From: Roseiarcus sp963775575
GTDB taxonomy: Bacteria > Pseudomonadota > Alphaproteobacteria > Rhizobiales > Beijerinckiaceae
DNA: 64,000 nucleotides
Assembly: GCA_963775575.1 (NCBI GenBank)
Contig: CAVZJG010000002.1
Location: 2,046,001-2,110,000, forward strand
Reading direction: 5' to 3'
The position numbers and the translations under genes were made by a program. The notes under the pieces were generated by a model. The model did no database searches. It saw only the letters and a list, made by a program, of their open reading frames with translations, and had not been told where the DNA came from. Positions 16,272 through 24,546 of this stretch are shown one piece after another; position 1 is the first letter of the stretch; every line of letters starts with the position of its first letter.

Positions 16272-18413
16272 ATGGGACGCATCGACACGTTGCTGGCGGC
16301 GATGACGCTCGAGGAAAAGATCGGGCAACTCACCATGGTCGCCTCGTCTCGCGCCGTCACCGGTCCGGCCAAGCTCATCGACGTAGCCGAAGGCGTCCGC
16401 GCGGGTCGCATCGGCGCCGTGCTGAACCTTTGGGGCGCCGAGGAAACGCGCGCCATGCAACGCCTCGCGGTCGACGAATCCCGTCTCGGCGTTCCCCTGC
16501 TGTTCGGCCTCGACGTCTTGCACGGCCACCGGACGATTTTCCCGGTTCCGCTGGCGGAAGCCTGCATGTTCGATCCCGCCCTGTGGGAGAAGACGGCGCG
16601 CGCGGCGGCCGAGGAGGCGACGATGGACGGCGTCGCCATGACCTTCGCGCCGATGGTCGACGTGGCGCGCGACCCGCGATGGGGCCGCATCGTCGAAGGG
16701 CCGGGCGAAGACGCCTGGGTCGCGTCGGCGTTCGCCGCGGCGAAGACGCGCGGCTTTCAGGGCGACGACCTCGGCGCCGCCGACAGCCTCGCCGCCACGG
16801 CCAAGCACTTGGCGGCCTACGGCGCCGTAACCGCCGGCCGCGAATACGCCTCGGCCGACCTCTCCGAGCGCACGCTGCACGAGGTCTATCTGCCGCCGTT
16901 CGCGGCGGCCGTCGCGGCGGGGACGGCGGCGATCATGCCCGCGTTCACCGATATCGCGGGCGCGCCGACGACCGCCAACGCGCCGCTGCTGCAAGGCTGG
17001 CTGCGCGGCCGCCTCGGTTTCGACGGCGTGCTGGTGAGCGACTACAACGCCATCGCGGAGCTAATCGATCACGGCGTGGCGGGCGACGTCGCCGAGGCCG
17101 CCGCGCTCGCCCTCAGGGCCGGGGTCGACATCGATATGATGAGCGGCGCCTACGCGAAAGGCCTGCCGGACGCGCTGCGACGCGGTCTCGTCGGCATGGC
17201 CGAGGTCGACGCCGGGGTGCGGCGCGCGCTGGCGCTGAAAGAGCGCCTCGGCCTCTTCGACGATCCTTATCGGCGCGGCGCGGCCGGCGCTGGCGCTATT
17301 GGACACGGGGCGTCGCGCCGCCGCGACCTGGCGCGCGAGGCCGCGCGGCGAGCGATCGTGCTGCTCGCGTGCGCGCACGGCGCGTTGCCGCTGTCCCCGG
17401 ACATACGGCGCATGGCCCTGATCGGCCCGCTCGCCGCCGCGCGCGGCGAAATGCTGGGGCCGTGGGCTTCGGTGGGCCGCGGCGGGGACGCCGCGTCGAT
17501 CTTGGACGGCCTCGCGGCCGCGCTGCCCAATTGCCGGATCGAGTGCGCCGCTGGCGTCGACATCGTCGGAGGCGACATGCGCGGCGTTTCCGCCGCGCTC
17601 GATCTCTGCCGCGGCGCCGAGGCGATTGTGCTTTGTCTTGGCGAAGCCGCCGCGATGAGCGGCGAGGCGGCGAGTCGCGCCGATCTCGGCCTGCCGGGGC
17701 GCCAGCGCGCGCTCGCCGAGGCGGTTCTCGACCTCGGCAAGCCGGTCGTGGCGCTGCTCTCCTCGGGGCGCCCGCTCGCGCTGCCTTGGCTGTTCGAGCG
17801 CGCCGACGCCGTTGTCGCGACCTGGTTTCTCGGCGGCGAGGCCGGCCACGCCATCGCCGACGTTCTCACCGGGAAATTCAATCCGTCGGGAAAGTTGTCG
17901 GCGACCTGGCCGCGCCACGTCGGCCAGGCGCCGATCTTCTATGGCCAGCGCGCTTCCGGTCGGCCGACCAAGGCCGGCGAGCGCTACAGCAGTTCCTATC
18001 TCGATCTGCCCGCCGCGCCGCAATTTCCCTTCGGCCACGGCCTGTCCTACAGCCGATTTGCGCTCCACGACCTGCGATGCGATCCAAGCCGCGTGAAGGC
18101 GGGCGAAAGCATCGAGATTGCCGTGACCGTCGATAACGACAGCGGCGTCGACGGCGAGGCGACGCTGTTCCTGTTCGTGCGGGACTTAGTCGCCAGCGTC
18201 GCCCGCCCCGTCCTGGAGCTGAAGGGCGTGCGCAAGATCGTCTTGACGGCGGGAGAGAGCGGACAAACGACGTGGCGGCTGCCGGTCGCGACCCTCGCGT
18301 TCATCGGGCCCGCGCTCGAGCCCGTGCTGGAGCCCGGGCGATTTGCGATTTCCGTCGGACAAAGCGCCGATCCGGCCGAACTCCTGACCGGCGTCATCGA
18401 ACTGGTCGGATGA
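16272..18413 (+). CDS. GH3-family beta-glucosidase (BglX-like)
   Basis: This 713-aa protein has the complete GH3 layout: a TIM barrel from residue 1 to about 340, an alpha/beta sandwich and a C-terminal fibronectin III-like domain (from about 600). The nucleophile is Asp257 in VLVSDYNAI, and substrate-site motifs KHLAAYG and RDPRWGR are present. It should remove glucose from the non-reducing end of beta-glucosides. There is no signal peptide, unlike periplasmic E. coli BglX, so it is probably cytosolic. The ATG at 16272 follows 'ggcaag'; the upstream extension is low-complexity. It diverges from the glucan operon across a 189-bp gap that probably carries both promoters. Confidence 0.88.
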   Translation: MGRIDTLLAAMTLEEKIGQLTMVASSRAVTGPAKLIDVAEGVRAGRIGAVLNLWGAEETRAMQRLAVDESRLGVPLLFGLDVLHGHRTIFPVPLAEACMFDPALWEKTARAAAEEATMDGVAMTFAPMVDVARDPRWGRIVEGPGEDAWVASAFAAAKTRGFQGDDLGAADSLAATAKHLAAYGAVTAGREYASADLSERTLHEVYLPPFAAAVAAGTAAIMPAFTDIAGAPTTANAPLLQGWLRGRLGFDGVLVSDYNAIAELIDHGVAGDVAEAAALALRAGVDIDMMSGAYAKGLPDALRRGLVGMAEVDAGVRRALALKERLGLFDDPYRRGAAGAGAIGHGASRRRDLAREAARRAIVLLACAHGALPLSPDIRRMALIGPLAAARGEMLGPWASVGRGGDAASILDGLAAALPNCRIECAAGVDIVGGDMRGVSAALDLCRGAEAIVLCLGEAAAMSGEAASRADLGLPGRQRALAEAVLDLGKPVVALLSSGRPLALPWLFERADAVVATWFLGGEAGHAIADVLTGKFNPSGKLSATWPRHVGQAPIFYGQRASGRPTKAGERYSSSYLDLPAAPQFPFGHGLSYSRFALHDLRCDPSRVKAGESIEIAVTVDNDSGVDGEATLFLFVRDLVASVARPVLELKGVRKIVLTAGESGQTTWRLPVATLAFIGPALEPVLEPGRFAISVGQSADPAELLTGVIELVG

Positions 18414-18623
18414 ATCGAAAAAGCCGGCGTCGCGCGCGATCGTTTCCAGACCAATGCGGATTTCAATCCAATCGCTTGCGTCGTCGCTTCGACTCCGCCC
18501 CTTGCGCCATCGCGCCTCCCCAAGGCCGAGGCGGTCCGCTCGGCGATCGGATCATCGGGCGATGCGGCGAAACAGGGAGAGACGAACCGGACGAAATTCG
18601 TCATCCAAAAGGGCGTTCTAACG

Positions 18624-18631
18624 GCCCGTCG
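18624..18631. repeat. Target-site duplication, left (outer IS66)
   Basis: CCCGTCGC occurs directly before the left end of the outer IS66 element and again at 21588-21595 directly after its right end, a perfect 8-bp duplication typical for IS66. Confidence 0.9.
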
Positions 18632-19422
18632 CGTAACTCCCAAGGTGGGGTGAGTCTGGAATGCCACAGTGTTTGGGAAACGGCATTGATATGCGGATTG
18701 TGGGAGACGGCGGCACGAGACTGTGAATCAAGGGTGGGATGGTTCTTCCCGCCGAAGTCGAGGAGTTGATAGCGTCTCTGAGGGCGGAGATCGCGGCGTT
18801 GCGGGCCGAGGTGGCCGATCTTCGTCGGCAATTGGGGCGGGACAGCTCGAACAGTTCGCAACCGCCTTCGAGTGACGGGCTGCGGAAGAAACCGCGTATT
18901 GGAGGCAGTCTGCGCGGCCGTTCGGGCAAGACGAGCGGCGGCCAGACGGGTCACAAGGGCGGCACGCTGCGGCAGGTCGCCGATCCCGATTGCGTGGTTG
19001 GGCACGCGGCGTGCGCATGCGGCCATTGCGGTTGGCCTCTCGAGGCGGGGTCGGCGATAGGGGTCGAGAAGCGGCAAGTGTTCGACCTTCCCGAGCGCCC
19101 GCTGCGGGTCACGGAACATCAGGCCTCGATTTACCGCTGCGCGCATTGCCGGGGCGTGACGAAGGCGGTTTTTCCCGAAGGCGTGGTCTCGCCTGCCCAG
19201 TATGGCGAGCGCATCAAGGCCGCGGCGATCTATCTCAATGTCCAGCAACTCATCCCCGAGGATCGGACCGCGCAAGCGCTGAGCGATCTGTTCGACGCGC
19301 CGCTGATCTGTCCGGCCAGCCTTGTCGCTTGGATCGCCAAGAAGGGACAAGAGTTGCGGCAAGTTTACCAGGCCATCGGCGAGCGCGTGGCCGAGGCGAA
19401 GGTTCGCCATCTCGACGAGACG

Positions 19423-20846
19423 GTAATTACCCACCCCCTGGCATTTGGCGCGTGCGGGGCTTGCGGATTGGAGCGCTTCCTGATTCAAGAATCGGATGAA
19501 TCGCAGTGACTTGGAACAGCTCAGCAAGGACGAACTGATCGAGCTGGTGCTGCAATTGCAGCGACCGAGGAAGACGTCACGCAATTCGTCGAAGCCGCCG
19601 TCGAGCGATCGGAAAGAGCAGCGGGAGAACGCCAAGCCCGGCGGCGCCAAACCCGGGCACGAGGGCCACGCGCGCGGTTTGAGCGACAGCCCGGACGCCG
19701 TGGAGGATCACGCCCCGACGCATTGCCCGCGGTGCGGGCTGGCCTTCGGCGAGGACGCCCAACGGAAGCTGGTCGGCGAATACGACGAAATCGAGCTTCC
19801 GCCGATCCGGCCCTTCGTGCGGCGGCATCGGCGGTTTTCGATCCGCTGCACATGTTGCGGTCAGACGACGACGGCGCCGGTTCCAGACGCGGCGCAGGGC
19901 ACGCCATTCGGGCCGCGCATCCATGCGCTGGCCGTTTATCTGAAAGGCATGCAGCTCTTTTCCTATGAGCGGCTCGGCGCGGCGTTGAGCGACCTGTTCG
20001 GCCTCACCGTCAGCGAAGGCGCCCTGATGAACATGTTCAAGCGCACGAAGACGGCGTTCGAGGCCAGGCGCGCCGAGGCGCTGGCGGCGCTGCGCCGGGC
20101 GCGGTTCGTCTCCTGCGACGAAACCGGAGCGCGCATCGAAGGCGTCAATGCCTTTCACTGGGTGTTCTGCAGCAAGAAGGCGGTCGTTCATGGCGTCGCT
20201 TTCACTCGCGCCGCCGAAGTCGTGCGCGACGTCATGGCCGGCCATCGCCCGGCGGTGTGGACCTCCGATCGTTACAGCGCCCAGCAGGGTCACGCCGACC
20301 GGCAGCAGACCTGTCTTGCGCATCTTGATCGCGAGGCCCGCTTCGTCGACGAGAACAGCGAGGACGCGGCGCCGTTCCGCCTGCGCCTGTGGTTCGACCG
20401 TGTCTTCGCCTTGGCCCGCGACATCGAGACCGTCGCCGCCTCAACTCTGCGCGCCAAGCGCCGCGCTCTCGAACACGATCTCGAAGCTATCCTGATCGCT
20501 CCGACCACCTGTCCGCTGACCCGCGACCTCCTGGCCAAGGTCGGCCGCGCCCGAACCCAGTTGCTGACCTTCTGCGACTTTCCCGGCGAGGTCGAGCCCA
20601 CCAACAATGTCAGCGAGCGCGCCCTGCGACCGTGCGTCATTCAGCGCAAGGTCACCAATGGCTACCGCGCGAAATGGGCCGCCGACTTCGAGGCCGGCGT
20701 GCGCACCGCCGTCGATACCGCGCGCCTGGCGGGCGCAGGTCCTTTCCAGACCCTCCTCGAAATCATCACCCCCTGAACGCCAGACCGGCAACCCGTGCCG
20801 CGCCGTCAGCCCTATCAGGCCACGATCAAAGGGGGTGGGTAGTTAC
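19423..20846 (+). mobile_element. Nested IS66-type insertion sequence (1424 bp)
   Basis: The ends are GTAATTACCCACCCCCT at the left and its near-perfect inverse at the right (one mismatch in 17). The 8-bp sequence ACGAGACG precedes the left end (19415-19422) and follows the right end (20847-20854), a perfect target duplication inside the outer transposase gene. It contains one transposase gene. Ends, duplication and gene all look intact, so this copy may still be mobile. Confidence 0.92.
19496..20776 (+). CDS. IS66-family transposase of the nested element
   Basis: This 426-aa transposase has an N-terminal leucine-rich segment followed by SSKPPSSDRKEQ, typical for IS66. A CPRCG...CTCCG zinc-binding region follows (about 75-125), then the catalytic core with FVSCDETGARIEG (first Asp near 207), VWTSDRYSA (second Asp near 255) and the C-terminal EPTNNVSERALRP block with the catalytic Glu. 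Length and motif order are those of single-gene IS66 elements. It differs clearly from the outer element's transposase, so the two are distinct IS types rather than copies. Confidence 0.9.
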   Translation: MNRSDLEQLSKDELIELVLQLQRPRKTSRNSSKPPSSDRKEQRENAKPGGAKPGHEGHARGLSDSPDAVEDHAPTHCPRCGLAFGEDAQRKLVGEYDEIELPPIRPFVRRHRRFSIRCTCCGQTTTAPVPDAAQGTPFGPRIHALAVYLKGMQLFSYERLGAALSDLFGLTVSEGALMNMFKRTKTAFEARRAEALAALRRARFVSCDETGARIEGVNAFHWVFCSKKAVVHGVAFTRAAEVVRDVMAGHRPAVWTSDRYSAQQGHADRQQTCLAHLDREARFVDENSEDAAPFRLRLWFDRVFALARDIETVAASTLRAKRRALEHDLEAILIAPTTCPLTRDLLAKVGRARTQLLTFCDFPGEVEPTNNVSERALRPCVIQRKVTNGYRAKWAADFEAGVRTAVDTARLAGAGPFQTLLEIITP

Positions 20847-21623
20847 ACGAGACGGGATATCGCATCGCCGGTAAGCTGCAATGGCTGCATACGACTTCGA
20901 GCCAAGCCTTCACCTTCTATCGCGCCGACGAAAAGCGCGGCGCGATCCCGCAGGATTTGAAGGGGGGCGTCGTCGTGCACGACCACTTCCTGCCTTATCG
21001 TCGGCTCGACGCGGTCGAACACGCCTTCTGCAACGCCCATATCTTGCGCGAACTCCAGTGTTTGATCGAGTTCGACAAGGAGCCGTGGGCCGAACTCATG
21101 CGCGACACGCTTCGGGCGGCGAATATCGCCGTTCATGAGGCGCGCGAGGCGGGCGCGAAGGCGCTGGAGCCCAAAGTCATCGCGGCCTTCGTCGACCAAT
21201 ATTGGGCCGCGGTTCGGCTCGGCCTCGCTTTCCATCGCCAGTTGCCCGCACTCCACGCCAAGGCCAACGCGAGCGGACGAACAAAGCAGCGCCCCGGCCG
21301 CAATCTGCTCGAAAGGCTGAAGACGTTCAAAGTCGAAACGCTGCGCTTCCTCACCGACTTCGACGTGCCCTTCACCAACAACCTGGCCGAACAGGACCTC
21401 AGGATGATGAAGGTCAAAATGAAAATCTCGGGCTCGTTTCGAACCCTCGACGGCGCCCAAAGCTTCGCGCGCCTCAGGTCAGTCGTCTCAACCGCGAGAA
21501 AACAGGGGGCCAACATCCTCAAAACCCTCGCCGACCCGCCAACACAGATCGCGCTCGCCCTCAACGCCTAGACGGCTTGGGAGTTACCCCGTCGCGGCGA
21601 AATAGAGATAAGCCGTTGAAGAG

Positions 21624-21664
21624 ATTGGAGCGGGTGAAGGGAATCGAACCCTCGTATTCAGCTT
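21624..21664. repeat. Island left attachment site (tRNA-Gly 3'-half copy)
   Basis: These 41 bp are identical to 59359-59399 and span from just outside the CCA end to the anticodon loop of tRNA-Gly. Similarity continues five more bases after one mismatch and then stops. No 5' tRNA half is present here, so this is an attachment-site scar and not a functional tRNA gene. Confidence 0.92.
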
Positions 21665-22216
21665 CGAAGGGTATCGCCAACCCCAGCGATTTCAAAAGCG
21701 GTTCGGAAAAACAGCTGCCCAAAACAAGGCGCAAACCGCTCCTTTTCCGAATTGGCCGAGCCCCTACGGCCCCCGCGTCCCGCCGCAGAGGGCACGGTCA
21801 ATTCGCTCGACCTTTATGAGCGCGCCCAATTAAGCGAACGACGTCGTCCGCGTGCGAACGATAGCGAGCATCTGTTCCGCCATGTCTCGGCCATCCGCGC
21901 GCCGGCGGCTGTCGGCAATAGGGCGGAATTTGTCCGAAAAGCGGCGGATCCATGGCGTCCGGGAATCGGAGGGAATCAGAATTCAGACATCACGCTCGAT
22001 GAGGTCGAGCTGATTGCGATACGAAAGCGACAGCGTCGCTGGCCTGTCAAAGAAGTTCTGGCTAATCGCGACGTCCATCCCAAAGTGAGGAGCTGAACGA
22101 TAGCATTCGTCAAACTCAGATTCGTCGACACGAACGACAATCTCGTCTCGCGCGTCATTCGCGGGGCGGAACTCGGGTCCCCGCGTAGGCGGGGGCGACC
22201 TAACGGTCGGGACGCG
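21665..22216. other. Island left edge, no assignable gene
   Basis: There are only short frames here. On the minus strand, about 21981-22165 can be read as a roughly 60-residue peptide ending NQLDLIERDV and stop, which has protein-like composition and may be the C-terminal scrap of a lost gene. Around 22150-22200 is a GC-rich segment ('cccgcgtaggcggggg') that resembles interspersed palindromic repeats of alphaproteobacteria. Confidence 0.4.
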
Positions 22217-22288
22217 CGACCGTTAGAGCGGGTGCTGCTGCGCGATCTCGGCATCGACAAGCATCTGTCATCGCGCGCGTGGCGCCTC
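22217..22288. repeat. Inverted repeat, arm 1 (partner 22541-22612)
   Basis: These 72 bp match the reverse complement of 22541-22612 with about eight mismatches. Arm 2 lies inside the decayed MT-A70 gene and encodes the LLRDLGIDKHLSS segment. Arm 1 is the same coding segment flipped, placed exactly where the MT-A70 reading frame breaks off. Confidence 0.8.
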
Positions 22289-22680
22289 GCCTTTCGCCGA
22301 CCAGGTCTCGAATCGCCGTGGCGGATCGGCGAAAATCGCGTTGAACTTCTTGCCGGAAATGGTGAGATCATTGAGGTTTTCGACCGTGCGGCCATCCTCG
22401 GTGCGCGCGGTGTGCGTGCGGCCATCCGGCCTGCGCGCTGGCGCATCTTCAAGACGCCGCGCGCCATGCGCTCGATGTCGGCGCCGGCGCCGACCTCGAT
22501 CTGCGCTAGCAGCGTCTCGAATTCCTCGTCCGGCAATTCGGCGAGGCGCTGCGCCCGCGACGACAGATGCTTATCGATGCCGAGATCGCGCAATAGCACC
22601 CGCTCTAAAAGTCGCCCATCGGGGCTTTTAGGTTTTTCCTCAACCGGCTTGCCTTTGTGAAGCAACCCCTCCTCGCGCAT
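22268..22680 (-). pseudogene. Remnant of MT-A70-type adenine methyltransferase gene
   Basis: The frame starting at 22680 encodes a helical N-terminal region (MREEGLLHKGKP..., LLRDLGIDKHLSSRAQRL, DEEFETLLAQIE) of the kind found before MT-A70 methyltransferase domains in alphaproteobacterial phages and islands. After about 22440 the reading moves to another frame that gives NLNDLTISGKKF, FADPPRRFETWSAKGE. This matches the start of the MT-A70 catalytic domain, where DPPW is expected; here the Trp is replaced by Arg. Homology stops at about 22288, at the inverted-repeat arm. Frameshift, lost catalytic residue and truncation make it non-functional. Confidence 0.65.
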
Positions 22681-23542
22681 TTCCGCCGGCAGCTCGCCGA
22701 TGGATCGTGTTGACGGCGACGCATGTATAGAGCGCCGTCGTTTCGAGCTTGGCGTGGCCGAGCAGGTACTGGATCACGCGGATGTCGACGTTCGGTTCGA
22801 GCAGATGCGTGGCGAAGCTGTGCCGAAGCGTATGCGGGCTGACGCGCTTGGTGAGCCCGGCCGCCTTGGCGGCTTCCTCCACAACCTGGCTCAACTGACG
22901 GGTGCTGATCGGCCGGACCGGGTTCTGCCCTGGGAACAGCCAGCCCTCAGGCAACATCGCGCCTTGGCGCCTGCCTTCCCGCCACCACGCCCTGAGCAAG
23001 GCGAGGAGGTTGGGCGAGAGCATCGCATTGCGGTAACGACCGCCCTTGCCTCGCTCGACGCGGATCAGCATCCGCTCGCTGTCGATGTCGACCACCTTGA
23101 GCGCCGCCACTTCGGCAACCTGCAGCCCGGCGCCATAAGCCACGCCCAGCGCGGCACGGTGCTTGAGGCAGGTTGTCGCCGCGAGCGATCGGGCGACCTC
23201 CTCGGGGCTGAGCACCGTTGGCAGCTTGCGGGGATAGGACACACGGAGCAGCTTGCGCGACAGGTCCGGCCGATCCATCGTGGTGGTGAAGAAGAACCGC
23301 AAACTCGCGACATAGCTGTTCATCGCCGGCGCCGGCATCCCGGCTTCGTGCTGCTCGATCTGGAACCGCCGAATGTCCTCGGCCGTGGCGCGATCCGGGG
23401 ATCGTCCGAGGAAAGCGGCGAAACACGAAAAAATGCGGATGTAGTAGCGCTGGGTCTTCTCGCCAAACTCGCGCAGGGTCATGTCTTCGATGAGACGCTG
23501 ACGCAGGTTACTGCCGCCAGCAGGGGAAAAAGGCTTGTTCAT
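22640..23542 (-). CDS. Tyrosine recombinase, probably inactive (Arg-to-Gln in box I)
   Basis: This 300-aa XerC/D-like recombinase has a SAM-like N-terminal domain (TLREFGEKTQRYY..., about 20-100) and a catalytic domain. Box II HTLRHSFATHLLE and the LGHAKLETTALYT region with the nucleophile Tyr are intact. The box I position, normally GAGLRxSE, reads GAGLQVAE, so the first catalytic Arg is Gln. The last roughly 20 residues (TIHRRAAGG...) diverge from the family C-terminus and overlap the MT-A70 remnant, suggesting a replaced end. Recombinases of this type often accompany IS91-like elements in rhizobia, but no IS91 transposase is seen here. Confidence 0.75.
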   Translation of the reverse strand: MNKPFSPAGGSNLRQRLIEDMTLREFGEKTQRYYIRIFSCFAAFLGRSPDRATAEDIRRFQIEQHEAGMPAPAMNSYVASLRFFFTTTMDRPDLSRKLLRVSYPRKLPTVLSPEEVARSLAATTCLKHRAALGVAYGAGLQVAEVAALKVVDIDSERMLIRVERGKGGRYRNAMLSPNLLALLRAWWREGRRQGAMLPEGWLFPGQNPVRPISTRQLSQVVEEAAKAAGLTKRVSPHTLRHSFATHLLEPNVDIRVIQYLLGHAKLETTALYTCVAVNTIHRRAAGGNARGGVASQRQAG

Positions 23543-23924
23543 GGACCGCTCCTCTCAGGTGGAAAGGAGCCATTTTGGTCAGAGCCAGCCGGCGCTTTCA
23601 AAAGGCAAGCGGAACGTCGCGGTCGTCGTCACACTCTCAGTCCAGGGGCCTCCCGCGGTAGCGGGTTCGTTCTCCGGCCAATCACTTCCGCTCTGCGCCC
23701 AACTCGGCCGTTCGGCCGATCTTCGCTGCGTCCCTAAAGCGGACGTTGAGGCAATGGGGTCCCCAAGCCGTTGTGGGCAGTTGGGGAAGAGAGGCTGAAC
23801 GCGGCTTAACGTCCTGCTTAGAAGATCGATTTCATCTTCGAGCAACTTTCGTCCATTAGCTTCTCTGGGCCAACTCCCTCTGATGCTGCGAATCAGGAAC
23901 ACTAGTCACGGCGCCGGTTCACCA
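23543..23924. other. 382-bp stretch without a recognisable gene
   Basis: Short frames are present on both strands, but none shows a domain or a good start. It separates the defective recombinase from the PilZ remnant and looks like decayed island DNA. Confidence 0.4.
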
Positions 23925-24155
23925 ATGAAGCCTCCGGACGAAATGGGCGCCGGCCCCGCCTCTGAAAAGCGCCGCGCGAGGCGCACGCGCTGTCTGCGCG
24001 CTGCGCGCCGCGTCTTCAACAAAGGCTGCTCCGACTATTCAGTCCTGGTCCGAAACGTCTCGGCGACCGGGCAAAGCTGAACGGCGACGAGCTGTTCCGC
24101 CTTCCCGACGAATTCGAACTGCAGATGACCACTGCCGCTGGCGCGGCTACGCTCC
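23925..24155 (+). pseudogene. PilZ-domain protein remnant
   Basis: The frame from the ATG at 23925 gives KRRARRTRCLRAARRVFNKG followed by DYSVLVRNVSATG, matching the RxxxR-to-(D/N)xSxxG start of alphaproteobacterial PilZ domains, which bind c-di-GMP. A stop then intervenes at 24078-24080. A one-base shift restores the family continuation GDELFRLPDEFELQM. The C-terminus runs into a truncated ArsR-like gene on the other strand. Frameshift plus truncation indicate a pseudogene. Confidence 0.6.
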
Positions 24156-24380
24156 TCAGTCGTCGCCCACTTCGACGAACGCGCGCAGCCGCTCGAGCCG
24201 CGCGTCCCATTGCGTCGAGATGCGGTCGAGATATGCGCGCGTCCGTGAGAGCCGGCGCGGTTCGACGCGCCACGAACGGTCGCGGCCGACGCGGGCGCTG
24301 CACACCAGGCCGGTGTCTTCGAGAACTTTGAGGTGCTTGGTCACGGCCTGGCGCGTCAGGCGCGCGCCAACGTCGCTCGC
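24156..24380 (-). pseudogene. ArsR-family regulator, 5'-truncated remnant
   Basis: The frame reads LTRQAVTKHLKVLEDTGLV, the recognition helix and wing of an ArsR helix-turn-helix, followed by RVGRDRSWRVEPRRL and a C-terminal helix ending LRAFVEVGDD. This matches the C-terminal two thirds of ArsR proteins that pair with AHSA1/SRPBCC proteins. The first helices are missing beyond about 24380, where the sequence loses coding character. An internal ATG at 24344 could give only 62 residues. It is probably a dead fragment. Confidence 0.6.
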
Positions 24381-24546
24381 TTAAGGGCGTCTCTCGCAAC
24401 GTCCGACTTGCGTTGATCTAAGCCAGTGTACGGCGCATCGACGAGTGGCCGCTCGGCGGCACGAAGCGGCCAAATAATGCGGCAGGCCACAATCCGGCAT
24501 AAGCAGATCATCCCTCCGGCGCGGTGAATCGGCTTCGGACCGCCGT

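Larger units (their letters stand above)
18739..21571 (+). pseudogene. IS66 transposase (TnpC-like), split by nested IS
   Basis: The 5' part (18739-19422) encodes the Gln/Ser-rich N-terminal region with the SSNSSQPPSSDG motif and a Cys-rich zinc-binding segment, up to LDET of the first catalytic Asp block. The 3' part (20855-21571) resumes with GYRIAGKLQWLH and carries the remaining DDE core, including NNLAEQDLRMMKVK. Removing the inner element and one copy of its 8-bp duplication restores one uninterrupted frame across LDET-GYRIAG. The gene was therefore intact until the inner insertion, which points to a recent event. Confidence 0.9.
18632..21587 (+). mobile_element. IS66-family insertion sequence, interrupted by a second element
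   Basis: The ends start GTAACTCCCAAG at the left and are matched inversely at the right (13-bp terminal inverted repeat). An 8-bp direct duplication CCCGTCGC flanks the element. Without the nested insertion at 19423-20846 and one copy of its 8-bp duplication, the element is 1524 bp long. It carries a single transposase gene and no TnpA or TnpB, like the ISBst12 subgroup of IS66. It lies 36 bp from the left edge of the tRNA-Gly genomic island, on the chromosomal side. Confidence 0.9.

Noticed and set aside
16083..16994. N-terminal extension of the ABC protein by about 300 residues
   Set aside because: The extension is Arg/Gly-rich without any domain and overlaps the GH3 gene; a good Met at 16082 starts the recognisable protein.
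18632..21587. A composite transposon formed by two IS66 copies
   Set aside because: The second IS lies inside the first's transposase gene with its own target duplication, and the two transposases are different types; they do not bracket cargo.
21624..21670. A second tRNA-Gly gene
   Set aside because: Only the 3' half is present; there is no D-arm, 5' acceptor strand or complete anticodon arm. It is the island attachment scar.
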